A DNA stretch of 64,000 nt. Origin: Flavobacterium ovatum. GTDB taxonomy: Bacteria; Bacteroidota; Bacteroidia; Flavobacteriales; Flavobacteriaceae. The notes beneath the pieces were generated by a model. The model had not been told where the DNA came from and searched no databases. It saw nothing but the letters and a program-made list of their open reading frames with translations. Position numbers and translations under genes: made by a program. The stretch spans positions 186,001-250,000 of the forward strand of contig NZ_CP160035.1 in the NCBI RefSeq assembly GCF_040703125.1. The letters are read 5' to 3'. Below, piece by piece: positions 57,066 through 64,000 of the stretch. Each line of letters starts with the position of its first letter. Position 1 is the first letter of the stretch.

Positions 57066-58412
57066 TTAAGCTACTGCTTTTCTGTTTTTACCAGTTTTCA
57101 TTAAACCGTCATAATGTTTATTTAACAAATATGAATTGATTTGCTGGATTGTATCAATCGCAACACCAACCATAATTATCAATGAGGTACCCCCAAAAAA
57201 CATTGCCCAAGATTGTTGAACATCCATAAGACTTACGACAATTGCTGGGAACACAGCTATTAGAGCAAGAAATAAAGACCCTGGAAAAGTAATTAAAGAC
57301 ATCACTTTATCTAAAAATTCAGAAGTTTCAGCTCCAGGCCTAACACCTGGAATAAAACCACCACTTCTCTTCAAATCGTCAGACATCTTGTTAGTAGGTA
57401 CTGTAATGGCAGTATAAAAGAAAGTAAACACAACAATTAATGTTGCAAAAACTAAATTATACCAAAATCCAAACATATTACTAAAAGCGCCAACAATAGA
57501 TTGCGAAGCGTCTGATTTAGATAATCCAGCAACAGCTGCAGGAACAAACATGATTGCTTGAGCAAAGATAATCGGCATAACTCCAGAAGCATTAAGCTTT
57601 AAAGGAATCCATTGTCTATTACCACCCAACATATCTTGTTCATAATCTCCTGAAGCAGTACGGCGAGCGTACTGAACTGGTATCTTTCTTATTGCCATAG
57701 TCAATAAAACACAAGCAACAATAACTAATAACCAAATAATGATTTCGATAACCAATAACATTGGTCCACCATTGTTATTAGTAACTCTCGTTGTAAATTC
57801 TTGAATAAATGCTTGAGGAAATCTTGCTAAAATACCCACCATAATTAAAAGTGAAATACCATTTCCAATTCCTTTATCAGTTATCTTTTCTCCTAACCAC
57901 ATGGCAAAAATTGTACCTGTAACTAAAATAACAACTGAAGAAAATAAGAATTCAAAAGAATTAAACCCTAATAAAAATGCGCTACTAGGTAGAGTTCTAT
58001 AAAGATTGTAGATATAAGTTGGCCCTTGTACTAAAGTAATAACTATAGTTAACCAACGAGTAATCTGATTAATCTTCTTTCTACCACTTTCACCATCACT
58101 TTGTAGTTTTTGCAAATAAGGAATCGCAATTCCCATAAGCTGAACAACAATAGATGCCGAAATATAAGGCATGATTCCTAAAGCAAAAACTGATGCTTGT
58201 GAAAATGCACCTCCAGTAAACATGTCAAGAATTGAACCAATCCCTTCTTTAGTTTGACCCGCTAAATTAGCTAATTGAGTCGCATCGATTCCAGGAAGTG
58301 TTACTTGAGCTCCAAAACGATAAACCAAAAGCAAACCTAATGTTATTAAGATTCTATTCTTGAGTTCTTCGATTTTCCAAACATTACTAATTGATTCAAT
58401 AAATTTCTTCAT
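57066..58412 (-). CDS. secY: Preprotein translocase subunit SecY
   Basis: This 448-residue inner-membrane channel has ten helices. Visible marks are [12 protein letters not shown] near the start, the plug region [29 protein letters not shown], and [19 protein letters not shown] in the second half. It exports unfolded proteins with SecA. It is embedded in the ribosomal operon between rplO and infA, as in most bacteria. Confidence 0.98.
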   Translation of the reverse strand: MKKFIESISNVWKIEELKNRILITLGLLLVYRFGAQVTLPGIDATQLANLAGQTKEGIGSILDMFTGGAFSQASVFALGIMPYISASIVVQLMGIAIPYLQKLQSDGESGRKKINQITRWLTIVITLVQGPTYIYNLYRTLPSSAFLLGFNSFEFLFSSVVILVTGTIFAMWLGEKITDKGIGNGISLLIMVGILARFPQAFIQEFTTRVTNNNGGPMLLVIEIIIWLLVIVACVLLTMAIRKIPVQYARRTASGDYEQDMLGGNRQWIPLKLNASGVMPIIFAQAIMFVPAAVAGLSKSDASQSIVGAFSNMFGFWYNLVFATLIVVFTFFYTAITVPTNKMSDDLKRSGGFIPGVRPGAETSEFLDKVMSLITFPGSLFLALIAVFPAIVVSLMDVQQSWAMFFGGTSLIIMVGVAIDTIQQINSYLLNKHYDGLMKTGKNRKAVA

Positions 58413-58426
58413 ACTTAATTGAAAAA

Positions 58427-58879
58427 TTATATTGTTACAGCTTCTCCACCAGCAGCTTCAATAGCAGCTTTTGCAGTAGCAGTAAATTTGTGAGCAGTTA
58501 CTTTTAATTTTGCTTTCAATTCTCCTCTTCCTAAAATCTTAACGATTTCATTCTTAGTTGCCAAACGGTTTGCTACATAAGTTGTCATATCGACAGCATC
58601 TGTAATTATACCATTATCAACTAATAATTGAAGAGTATCTAAATTAACACCTTCGTAATCTTTACGATTGATGTTTGTGAAACCAAACTTAGGCACACGT
58701 CTTTGAAGTGGCATTTGCCCACCTTCAAAACCAATCTTTTTTGAATAACCAGAACGAGATTTTGCTCCTTTGTGTCCTCTTGCAGAAGTACCACCTTTTC
58801 CTGAACCTTCTCCTCTACCTAATCTTTTATTTTGATTGTGTGTTGACCCTTCAGCTGGTTGTAAGTTACTTAAATTCAT
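58427..58879 (-). CDS. rplO: Large ribosomal subunit protein uL15
   Basis: This 150-residue protein has the glycine- and lysine-rich N-terminus RLGRGEGSGKGGTSARGHKG and KIGFEGGQMPLQRRVPK. The C-terminal KVTAHKFTATAKAAIEAAGG is conserved. It precedes secY by 14 bp. Confidence 0.98.
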   Translation of the reverse strand: MNLSNLQPAEGSTHNQNKRLGRGEGSGKGGTSARGHKGAKSRSGYSKKIGFEGGQMPLQRRVPKFGFTNINRKDYEGVNLDTLQLLVDNGIITDAVDMTTYVANRLATKNEIVKILGRGELKAKLKVTAHKFTATAKAAIEAAGGEAVTI

Positions 58880-58890
58880 AACAGTATTTG

Positions 58891-59073
58891 TTATTTAGCT
58901 TCTTCAACAGAAACTAAGTGTTTAACTTTGTTTATCATCCCAAGGATTGCAGGGTTTGAATCATGTTCTACAACCTGACCCATTTTACGTAGACCTAAAG
59001 CTTCTAATCCTCTTTTTTGAGTAAGAGGACAGTTGATTTTACTTCTAACTTGTTTTACTAATAATTTAGCCAT
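58891..59073 (-). CDS. rpmD: Large ribosomal subunit protein uL30
   Basis: This 60-residue protein has [23 protein letters not shown], followed by [20 protein letters not shown]. Length is typical. It lies 12 bp after rpsE and 11 bp before rplO. Confidence 0.97.
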   Translation of the reverse strand: MAKLLVKQVRSKINCPLTQKRGLEALGLRKMGQVVEHDSNPAILGMINKVKHLVSVEEAK

Positions 59074-59085
59074 AATTTCCTTGAA

Positions 59086-59610
59086 TTAACCTTTAAAAAC
59101 TTTTTCTAATGAAAGTCCTCTCTGTTTTGCAACAGTATAAGCACTTCTCATTTGTAATAAAGCATCAAAAGTTGCTTTTACTACATTGTGAGGATTTGAT
59201 GATCCTTGAGATTTAGATAATACATCATGAATCCCTACTGATTCAAGAACTGAACGAACAGCTCCACCAGCAATAACTCCTGTACCGTGAGAGGCAGGAA
59301 TTAAGAATACACGTGCACCACCAAATTTACCTTTTTGTTCGTGAGGTACTGATTGACCGTTCAAAGGAATTTTTACTAAATTTTTCTTAGCATCTTCTAC
59401 CGCTTTTGCGATTGCTTCAGAAACATCTTTAGATTTCCCTAATCCATGTCCTACAACACCATTTTCATCACCTACAACTACGATAGCAGAAAAACCAAAT
59501 GCTCTACCACCTTTTGTAACTTTAGTAACACGATTTACACTTACCAAACGGTCTTTTAATTCAAGACCTCCTGGTTTTACTAATTCTATACTTTTGTATT
59601 TATTAGACAT
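59086..59610 (-). CDS. rpsE: Small ribosomal subunit protein uS5
   Basis: This 174-residue protein has [21 protein letters not shown], the double-stranded RNA-binding part of S5, and [19 protein letters not shown]. It supports accuracy of decoding in the 30S subunit. It follows rplR by 5 bp. Confidence 0.98.
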   Translation of the reverse strand: MSNKYKSIELVKPGGLELKDRLVSVNRVTKVTKGGRAFGFSAIVVVGDENGVVGHGLGKSKDVSEAIAKAVEDAKKNLVKIPLNGQSVPHEQKGKFGGARVFLIPASHGTGVIAGGAVRSVLESVGIHDVLSKSQGSSNPHNVVKATFDALLQMRSAYTVAKQRGLSLEKVFKG

Positions 59611-59615
59611 ACTTA

Positions 59616-59966
59616 TTAGAATTTAAGCCCAGCCGCTCTCGCGCCTTCTGCTAATGATTTAATACGACCGTGATATAAATAACCCCCTCTATCGAAAGTT
59701 ATAACTTCTATCCCAGCTTTTAATGCTTTTTCCGCAACAAGTTTCCCAACTGCAGTAGCAACCTCTACGTTCGTACCTTTTCCTATTTCTTTTTCTCTTG
59801 ATGAAGCAGCTAATAAAGTAACTCCATTTACGTCATCAATAAGTTGCGCGTAAATTTCTTTATTACTTCTAAAAACAGATAGTCTTGGATTAGTAGCTGT
59901 ACCACTAATTGTCTTTCTAATTCTGAATCTAATTCTCTGTCTTCTTTCAGGTTTTGTTAATGACAT
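59616..59966 (-). CDS. rplR: Large ribosomal subunit protein uL18
   Basis: This 116-residue 5S rRNA-binding protein has [39 protein letters not shown] and the C-terminal [20 protein letters not shown]. Standard length; 11 bp after rplF. Confidence 0.98.
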   Translation of the reverse strand: MSLTKPERRQRIRFRIRKTISGTATNPRLSVFRSNKEIYAQLIDDVNGVTLLAASSREKEIGKGTNVEVATAVGKLVAEKALKAGIEVITFDRGGYLYHGRIKSLAEGARAAGLKF

Positions 59967-59977
59967 AATCTTATTTT

Positions 59978-60520
59978 TTAAGCTGATTTACCCGCTTTTC
60001 TTCTTAATACTTCACCTACAAATTTAACACCTTTTCCTTTGTATGGCTCAGGCTTACGGAAACCTCTAATTTTTGCCGCAACTTGACCTAAAAGTTGTTT
60101 GTCAAATGATGTTAACTTCACAATTGGGTTTTTACCTTTTTCAGATATTGTCTCTAAAGTTACTTCGGTAGCAACTTCTAAAACAATATTGTGAGAAAAA
60201 CCAAGAGCTAACTCTAATCTTTGTCCTTGATTAGAAGCTCTATAACCAACTCCAACCAACTCTAAAGATTTTGTAAAACCTTCAGTTACTCCAATAATCA
60301 TATTATTGATTAAAGATCTATATAAACCATGTTTTGCTCTTTGGTCTTTGTGATCAGACGATCTTTCAACTTGAACTTGATCGCCTTCAACCGCTACAGT
60401 TACGTCCGAAAACTCCTGTGTTAGTTGACCGTTTTTTCCTTTAACTGTAATAATACCTTCTTTAACTTCAACAGTTACTCCGGCAGGGATTGCAATTGGA
60501 CTTTTACCTATTCTTGACAT
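59978..60520 (-). CDS. rplF: Large ribosomal subunit protein uL6
   Basis: This 180-residue protein has two repeated domains. It begins [17 protein letters not shown] and ends with [20 protein letters not shown] and KAGKSA. It lies near the GTPase-associated centre of the 50S subunit. 18 bp separate it from rpsH. Confidence 0.98.
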   Translation of the reverse strand: MSRIGKSPIAIPAGVTVEVKEGIITVKGKNGQLTQEFSDVTVAVEGDQVQVERSSDHKDQRAKHGLYRSLINNMIIGVTEGFTKSLELVGVGYRASNQGQRLELALGFSHNIVLEVATEVTLETISEKGKNPIVKLTSFDKQLLGQVAAKIRGFRKPEPYKGKGVKFVGEVLRRKAGKSA

Positions 60521-60538
60521 CTTCTTATCGTCTTTTAA

Positions 60539-60937
60539 TTAGTATACGTAACAAATTACTTCTCCACCAACGTTAAGTTGTTTCGCTTTTTTCCCAGTCA
60601 TCAAACCTTTCGATGTAGAAACAATAGCAATTCCTAATCCGTTAAGGATTCTTGGAATAGAAGCAGAACTTGAATATTTACGTAAACCTGGTTTACTAAT
60701 TCTTTGGATATCTTTGATTACAGGCTCTTTAGTATCTTTATCATACTTCAAAGCAATTTTGATTGAACCCTGAACAGAGTTGTCTTCAAATTTGTAACTT
60801 AAGATATAACCTTGATCAAATAAGATCTTAGTAATTTCTTTTTTAAGATTAGATGCAGGGATCTCAACAACTTTGTGGTTTGCAGCCACAGCGTTTCTAA
60901 CCCTTGTCAAATAATCTGCAATAGGATCTGTATACAT
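60539..60937 (-). CDS. rpsH: Small ribosomal subunit protein uS8
   Basis: This 132-residue central-domain protein starts [20 protein letters not shown] and ends with [18 protein letters not shown] and GEVICYVY. In E. coli, S8 represses its operon by binding the rplE leader. Here a 71-bp gap to rpsN upstream is the largest in this part of the operon, but I see no S8-type site. Confidence 0.97.
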   Translation of the reverse strand: MYTDPIADYLTRVRNAVAANHKVVEIPASNLKKEITKILFDQGYILSYKFEDNSVQGSIKIALKYDKDTKEPVIKDIQRISKPGLRKYSSSASIPRILNGLGIAIVSTSKGLMTGKKAKQLNVGGEVICYVY

Positions 60938-61008
60938 ATGTATAAATTTGCGATTATGGTTTTCTCCAGACTATCTGTCGAACCTTTAACCAATTAAAAT
61001 TCAATTTT

Positions 61009-61278
61009 TTACCAGCTGGCTTTCTTAACCCCTGGTATCAATCCATTATTAGCCATTTCACGGAATGTTACACGTGAAATACCGAATTGACGCATATACC
61101 CTCTTGGTCTACCTGTCAATTTACATCTATTATGTAAACGAACTGGTGAAGCATTTTTCGGTAATTTCTGCAAACCTACGAAATCTCCAGCTTCTAACAA
61201 AGCTTTTCTTTTCTCAGCATACTTTGCTACCGTTTTTTCTCTCTTAACCTCACGGGCTTTCATTGATTCTTTAGCCAT
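61009..61278 (-). CDS. rpsN: Small ribosomal subunit protein uS14
   Basis: This 89-residue protein is the longer, zinc-free (C-minus) form: CxxC pairs are absent, and [19 protein letters not shown] with the C-terminal [11 protein letters not shown] are present. It lies 3 bp after rplE. Confidence 0.97.
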   Translation of the reverse strand: MAKESMKAREVKREKTVAKYAEKRKALLEAGDFVGLQKLPKNASPVRLHNRCKLTGRPRGYMRQFGISRVTFREMANNGLIPGVKKASW

Positions 61279-61281
61279 ATC

Positions 61282-61833
61282 TTAATTCTTTTTAAAAGGT
61301 AATCCTAATTCAGCCAATAATGACTTCGCTTCCTTATCAGTTTTAGCAGTAGTAACAAAAGTAATATCCATACCAGATATTTTGTTTACTTTATCAATAT
61401 CAATTTCCGGGAAAATGATTTGCTCTAAAACTCCAAGGTTGTAGTTTCCTCTTCCGTCGAAACCAGTAGCTTTAATACCACCGAAATCTCTAACACGTGG
61501 TAAAGATGAAGTAATAAGTCTATCTAAAAACTCATACATTCTTTCTCCACGCAAAGTAACTTTTGCACCAATTGGCATTCCTTTTCTCAATTTGAAAGAC
61601 GCAACGTCTTTCTTAGAGATAGTAGATATCGCTTTTTGACCAGTTATCTTTGTCAACTCATCAACTGCATAGTCAATTAGTTTTTTGTCAGAAACTGCTG
61701 CTCCAACTCCACGGCTTAAAACGATTTTGTCCAACTTAGGAACCTGCATTACGTTTACATATCCGTACTCCTCTGTAAGAGCAGAGATAACTCTACTCTT
61801 ATATTCTTCTTTTAGTCTAGGTATATATGCCAT
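61282..61833 (-). CDS. rplE: Large ribosomal subunit protein uL5
   Basis: This 183-residue 5S rRNA-binding protein has [20 protein letters not shown], the [23 protein letters not shown] core and [20 protein letters not shown]. It contacts tRNA at the central protuberance. It lies 2 bp after rplX. Confidence 0.98.
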   Translation of the reverse strand: MAYIPRLKEEYKSRVISALTEEYGYVNVMQVPKLDKIVLSRGVGAAVSDKKLIDYAVDELTKITGQKAISTISKKDVASFKLRKGMPIGAKVTLRGERMYEFLDRLITSSLPRVRDFGGIKATGFDGRGNYNLGVLEQIIFPEIDIDKVNKISGMDITFVTTAKTDKEAKSLLAELGLPFKKN

Positions 61834-61835
61834 TA

Positions 61836-62150
61836 CTATAGTACTTGATTAGATTTTTTTGAAAATCTTACTTTCTTATCTCCTTCAACTCTAATACCTA
61901 CTCTTGTTGCTTCCTTAGTTTTAGGATCAATTAGAGAAAGGTTAGAAATTTGAATAGAAGCTTCTTTTTTTACAATTCCACCTTGAGGGTTTTTTGCACT
62001 TGGTTTCGTATGTTTTGAAACCATGTTTACACCTTCTACGATAGCTTTGTTTTTCTCACGGTCAACACGTACTATTTTACCTTCTTCACCTTTATGGTCT
62101 CCAGCAATTACTCTTACGATGTCACCTGTTTTTATTTTTAGCTTTATCAT
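61836..62150 (-). CDS. rplX: Large ribosomal subunit protein uL24
   Basis: This 104-residue assembly protein has the KOW motif [21 protein letters not shown] and [20 protein letters not shown]. It starts early in 50S assembly. Spacing is 11 bp from rplN. Confidence 0.97.
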   Translation of the reverse strand: MIKLKIKTGDIVRVIAGDHKGEEGKIVRVDREKNKAIVEGVNMVSKHTKPSAKNPQGGIVKKEASIQISNLSLIDPKTKEATRVGIRVEGDKKVRFSKKSNQVL

Positions 62151-62161
62151 CTTAAAACGAA

Positions 62162-62530
62162 TTAAAGCACTTCTGGTGCTAATGATACAATTTTCATGAA
62201 TTGTTTTTCACGAAGTTCTCTTGCTACCGGTCCAAAAACACGAGTTCCTCTCATTTCCCCTGCAGCATTCAATAGAACACATGCATTGTCATCGAAACGG
62301 ATATAAGAACCATCGGCTCTTCTCACTTCTTTTCTGGTACGTACTACAACTGCAGTTGAAACCGCTCCTTTTTTAACGTTACCGTTTGGAGCTGCATCTT
62401 TTATAGAAACTACAATCTTATCACCAACTGAAGCATACCTTCTTTTGGTACCTCCTAAAACACGGATAGTTAAAACTTCTTTAGCTCCTGTGTTATCTGC
62501 TACTTTTAGTCTTGATTCTTGTTGTACCAT
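62162..62530 (-). CDS. rplN: Large ribosomal subunit protein uL14
   Basis: This 122-residue protein begins [20 protein letters not shown] and has [20 protein letters not shown] near its end. It forms an intersubunit bridge. It lies 2 bp after rpsQ. Confidence 0.98.
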   Translation of the reverse strand: MVQQESRLKVADNTGAKEVLTIRVLGGTKRRYASVGDKIVVSIKDAAPNGNVKKGAVSTAVVVRTRKEVRRADGSYIRFDDNACVLLNAAGEMRGTRVFGPVARELREKQFMKIVSLAPEVL

Positions 62531-62532
62531 AA

Positions 62533-62793
62533 TTATTTAGCTCTTTCTAGGATTTCAACTAATCTCCAACATTTTGTTTTACTTAAAGGACGCGTTTCGC
62601 TAATCCTTACAGTATCACCAATGTTACAATTGTTCGTTTCGTCGTGTGCATGATACTTTTTAGTTTTCAATACAAACTTACCGTATAACGGGTGCTTTAC
62701 TTTAGTAACTTGCTCAACAACAATAGACTTATCCATTTTGTTAGAAGTCACAACACCTATTCTTTCTTTTCTTAAATTTCTTTTTTCTTCCAT
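62533..62793 (-). CDS. rpsQ: Small ribosomal subunit protein uS17
   Basis: This 86-residue OB-fold protein has [39 protein letters not shown] and [16 protein letters not shown]. Length is normal. It lies 17 bp after rpmC. Confidence 0.97.
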   Translation of the reverse strand: MEEKRNLRKERIGVVTSNKMDKSIVVEQVTKVKHPLYGKFVLKTKKYHAHDETNNCNIGDTVRISETRPLSKTKCWRLVEILERAK

Positions 62794-62810
62794 CTTTCAG
62801 CAGATTACAA

Positions 62811-63002
62811 TTATTGCAATTCTCTTTTAGTTAACTCAGTGGCTAATCTTGCAACTGTTCTTCTTAAACTTCTAATTTGAAGCGGATTCTCAATTGGAGA
62901 GATAGCATGAGCCATTTTTAGGTCAGCATATGTTTTCTTAGCCTTGCTAAGGTTTTCTTGCAACTGTGCTGCAGAAAGATCTTTTATTTCTGATTGTTTC
63001 AT
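62811..63002 (-). CDS. rpmC: Large ribosomal subunit protein uL29
   Basis: I start this 63-residue protein at the ATG at 63002 (MKQSEIKDLSAAQL). A frame opening at 63041 overlaps rplP and adds 13 non-family residues. The core LAKAKKTYADLKMAH-like helix and the C-terminal RSLRRTVARLATEL are conserved. It sits at the peptide exit site. Confidence 0.96.
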   Translation of the reverse strand: MKQSEIKDLSAAQLQENLSKAKKTYADLKMAHAISPIENPLQIRSLRRTVARLATELTKRELQ

Positions 63003-63015
63003 AATATAATATAGA

Positions 63016-63441
63016 TTATGCTTCGAAATCTCTAGCAACAACGAATTTAGTTTTTACTGGAAGCTTTTGAGCTGCAAGACGTAACGCCTCTTTAGCAACT
63101 GACAAAGGTACTCCTCCAACTTCAAACATAATTCTTCCGGGTTTAACAACGGCAGCCCAATACTCAACTGCACCTTTACCTTTACCCATACGTACCTCAA
63201 GAGGCTTCTTAGTAATTGGTTTGTCTGGAAATATTTTGATCCATAATTGTCCCTCTCTTTTCATGAAACGTGTTGCAGCGATACGTGCAGCTTCAATTTG
63301 ACGAGAAGTTAGGAACATTCCATCTTCATGTACAGATTTAATACCAAACATTCCATTAGAAAGTTCATGCCCTCTTCCAGAGTTCCCTTTCATTTTACCT
63401 TTTTGTACCTTACGGTATTTTGTTCTTTTAGGCTGTAACAT
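63016..63441 (-). CDS. rplP: Large ribosomal subunit protein uL16
   Basis: This 141-residue protein begins [20 protein letters not shown], has [39 protein letters not shown] and [20 protein letters not shown]. It binds near the A-site tRNA. 13 bp separate it from rpmC and 18 bp from rpsC. Confidence 0.98.
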   Translation of the reverse strand: MLQPKRTKYRKVQKGKMKGNSGRGHELSNGMFGIKSVHEDGMFLTSRQIEAARIAATRFMKREGQLWIKIFPDKPITKKPLEVRMGKGKGAVEYWAAVVKPGRIMFEVGGVPLSVAKEALRLAAQKLPVKTKFVVARDFEA

Positions 63442-63459
63442 TTTTCTTTAATTTAAAAA

Positions 63460-64000
63460 TTACTTTCTTTTACGAGCGTCTGGTTTTCCACCTTTATTAA
63501 AGTTAGATTTTCCACGAGGAGAATCTCCACCTTTTCCGCCAGCTTGTTTTTTGTCCATTCCAGCAAGTGGAGAAAGATCTCTCTTTCCGTAAACTTCACC
63601 TTTCATAATCCACACTTTGATACCCATTCTACCATAAGTAGTATGCGCTTCAGCTAATGCATAATCAATATCGGCTCTGAAAGTTGATAAAGGAACTCTT
63701 CCTTCTTTGAAACCCTCTGAACGTGCCATCTCAGCACCATTCAAACGACCAGAAATTAAAACTTTGATACCCTCAGCGTTCATACGCATAGAAGCAGCAA
63801 TAGCCATTTTAATTGCACGTCTGTAAGAAATACGGCTTTCGATTTGACGACAGATGCTTGTAGCAACTAGATACGCGTCAAGTTCAGGTCTTTTTATTTC
63901 AAAGATGTTGATTTGAACCTCTTTGTCAGTAACTTTCTTAAGTTCTTCTTTTAACTTGTCTACCTCTTGCCCACCTTTTCCGATAATGATACCAGGTCTA
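63460..64000 (-). CDS. rpsC: Small ribosomal subunit protein uS3 (partial, 5' end outside window)
   Basis: The frame stays open to the right edge, so only about 179 C-terminal residues are seen. At the edge it reads [16 protein letters not shown], the KH domain of S3 with its GKGG loop. It continues through [15 protein letters not shown] into the C-terminal domain [19 protein letters not shown], which forms part of the mRNA entry tunnel. The tail [17 protein letters not shown] is rich in Gly and Lys. A Met at 63807 lies inside the protein and is not the start. Confidence 0.97.
   Translation of the reverse strand, partial: RPGIIIGKGGQEVDKLKEELKKVTDKEVQINIFEIKRPELDAYLVATSICRQIESRISYRRAIKMAIAASMRMNAEGIKVLISGRLNGAEMARSEGFKEGRVPLSTFRADIDYALAEAHTTYGRMGIKVWIMKGEVYGKRDLSPLAGMDKKQAGGKGGDSPRGKSNFNKGGKPDARKRK

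Overview
The window is a chromosomal segment of a Flavobacteriia bacterium, most likely Flavobacterium or a close relative. The evidence is AT-rich DNA, ribosomal and central-metabolism genes of Bacteroidota type in a flavobacterial order (rplQ-carA-eno-gltA), several TAnnTTTG -7 boxes, few Shine-Dalgarno-like leaders, and a UpxY-type antiterminator. Except for one gene at 4264-5007, every gene I accept lies on the minus strand, so transcription runs from high to low coordinates.

Right part (about 46.3-64 kb): conserved core. The long ribosomal operon runs from rpsC (cut by the right edge) through rplP, rpmC, rpsQ, rplN, rplX, rplE, rpsN, rpsH, rplF, rplR, rpsE, rpmD, rplO, secY, infA, rpmJ, rpsM, rpsK, rpsD and rpoA to rplQ, and ends in a clear hairpin terminator. 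Then come carA, eno and gltA as separate units with visible promoters or terminators, two adjacent guanidino-group enzymes (an arginine deiminase-like protein and a CtlX-like hydrolase), a CoA-binding protein and recR.

Left and middle part (about 1-46.2 kb): one very large surface-polysaccharide region. It holds two outer-membrane export lipoprotein / tyrosine-kinase pairs (Wza/Wzc at 45460-46248 + 42981-45443 and at 7786-8577 + 5397-7778), a PHP-type tyrosine phosphatase, two Wzx flippases, two Wzy-like polymerases, and a Wzm/Wzt ABC exporter. It also holds a WecA-like initiating transferase, seven predicted glycosyltransferases (one of them a DUF4422 protein), and enzymes for activated sugars. 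The sugar genes indicate dTDP-L-rhamnose (rfbA, rfbB, rfbC, rfbD), GDP-mannose and GDP-L-fucose (manC, gmd, fcl), UDP-glucuronate (ugd), UDP-GalNAcA (WbpO/WbpP-like), UDP-galactofuranose (glf plus a glf-like paralogue), and a 6-deoxy or amino sugar made from UDP-GlcNAc (FlaA1-like dehydratase with a DegT aminotransferase and/or a reductase). The left edge cuts a membrane protein that fuses an HTTM domain to a DCC thiol-oxidoreductase domain.

The most unusual feature is a 1.15-kb array of 220-bp tandem units (19369-20522) inside the polysaccharide cluster. Each unit contains two nested imperfect palindromes. The array fills the whole space between a small GIY-YIG nuclease gene and a sugar reductase gene. 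I suggest, as a hypothesis, a REP-like element paired with a GIY-YIG nuclease. Other points of note are a decayed cupin isomerase gene at 14241-14522, a dispersed intergenic repeat seen twice, and two long AT-rich spacers around a lone glycosyltransferase.
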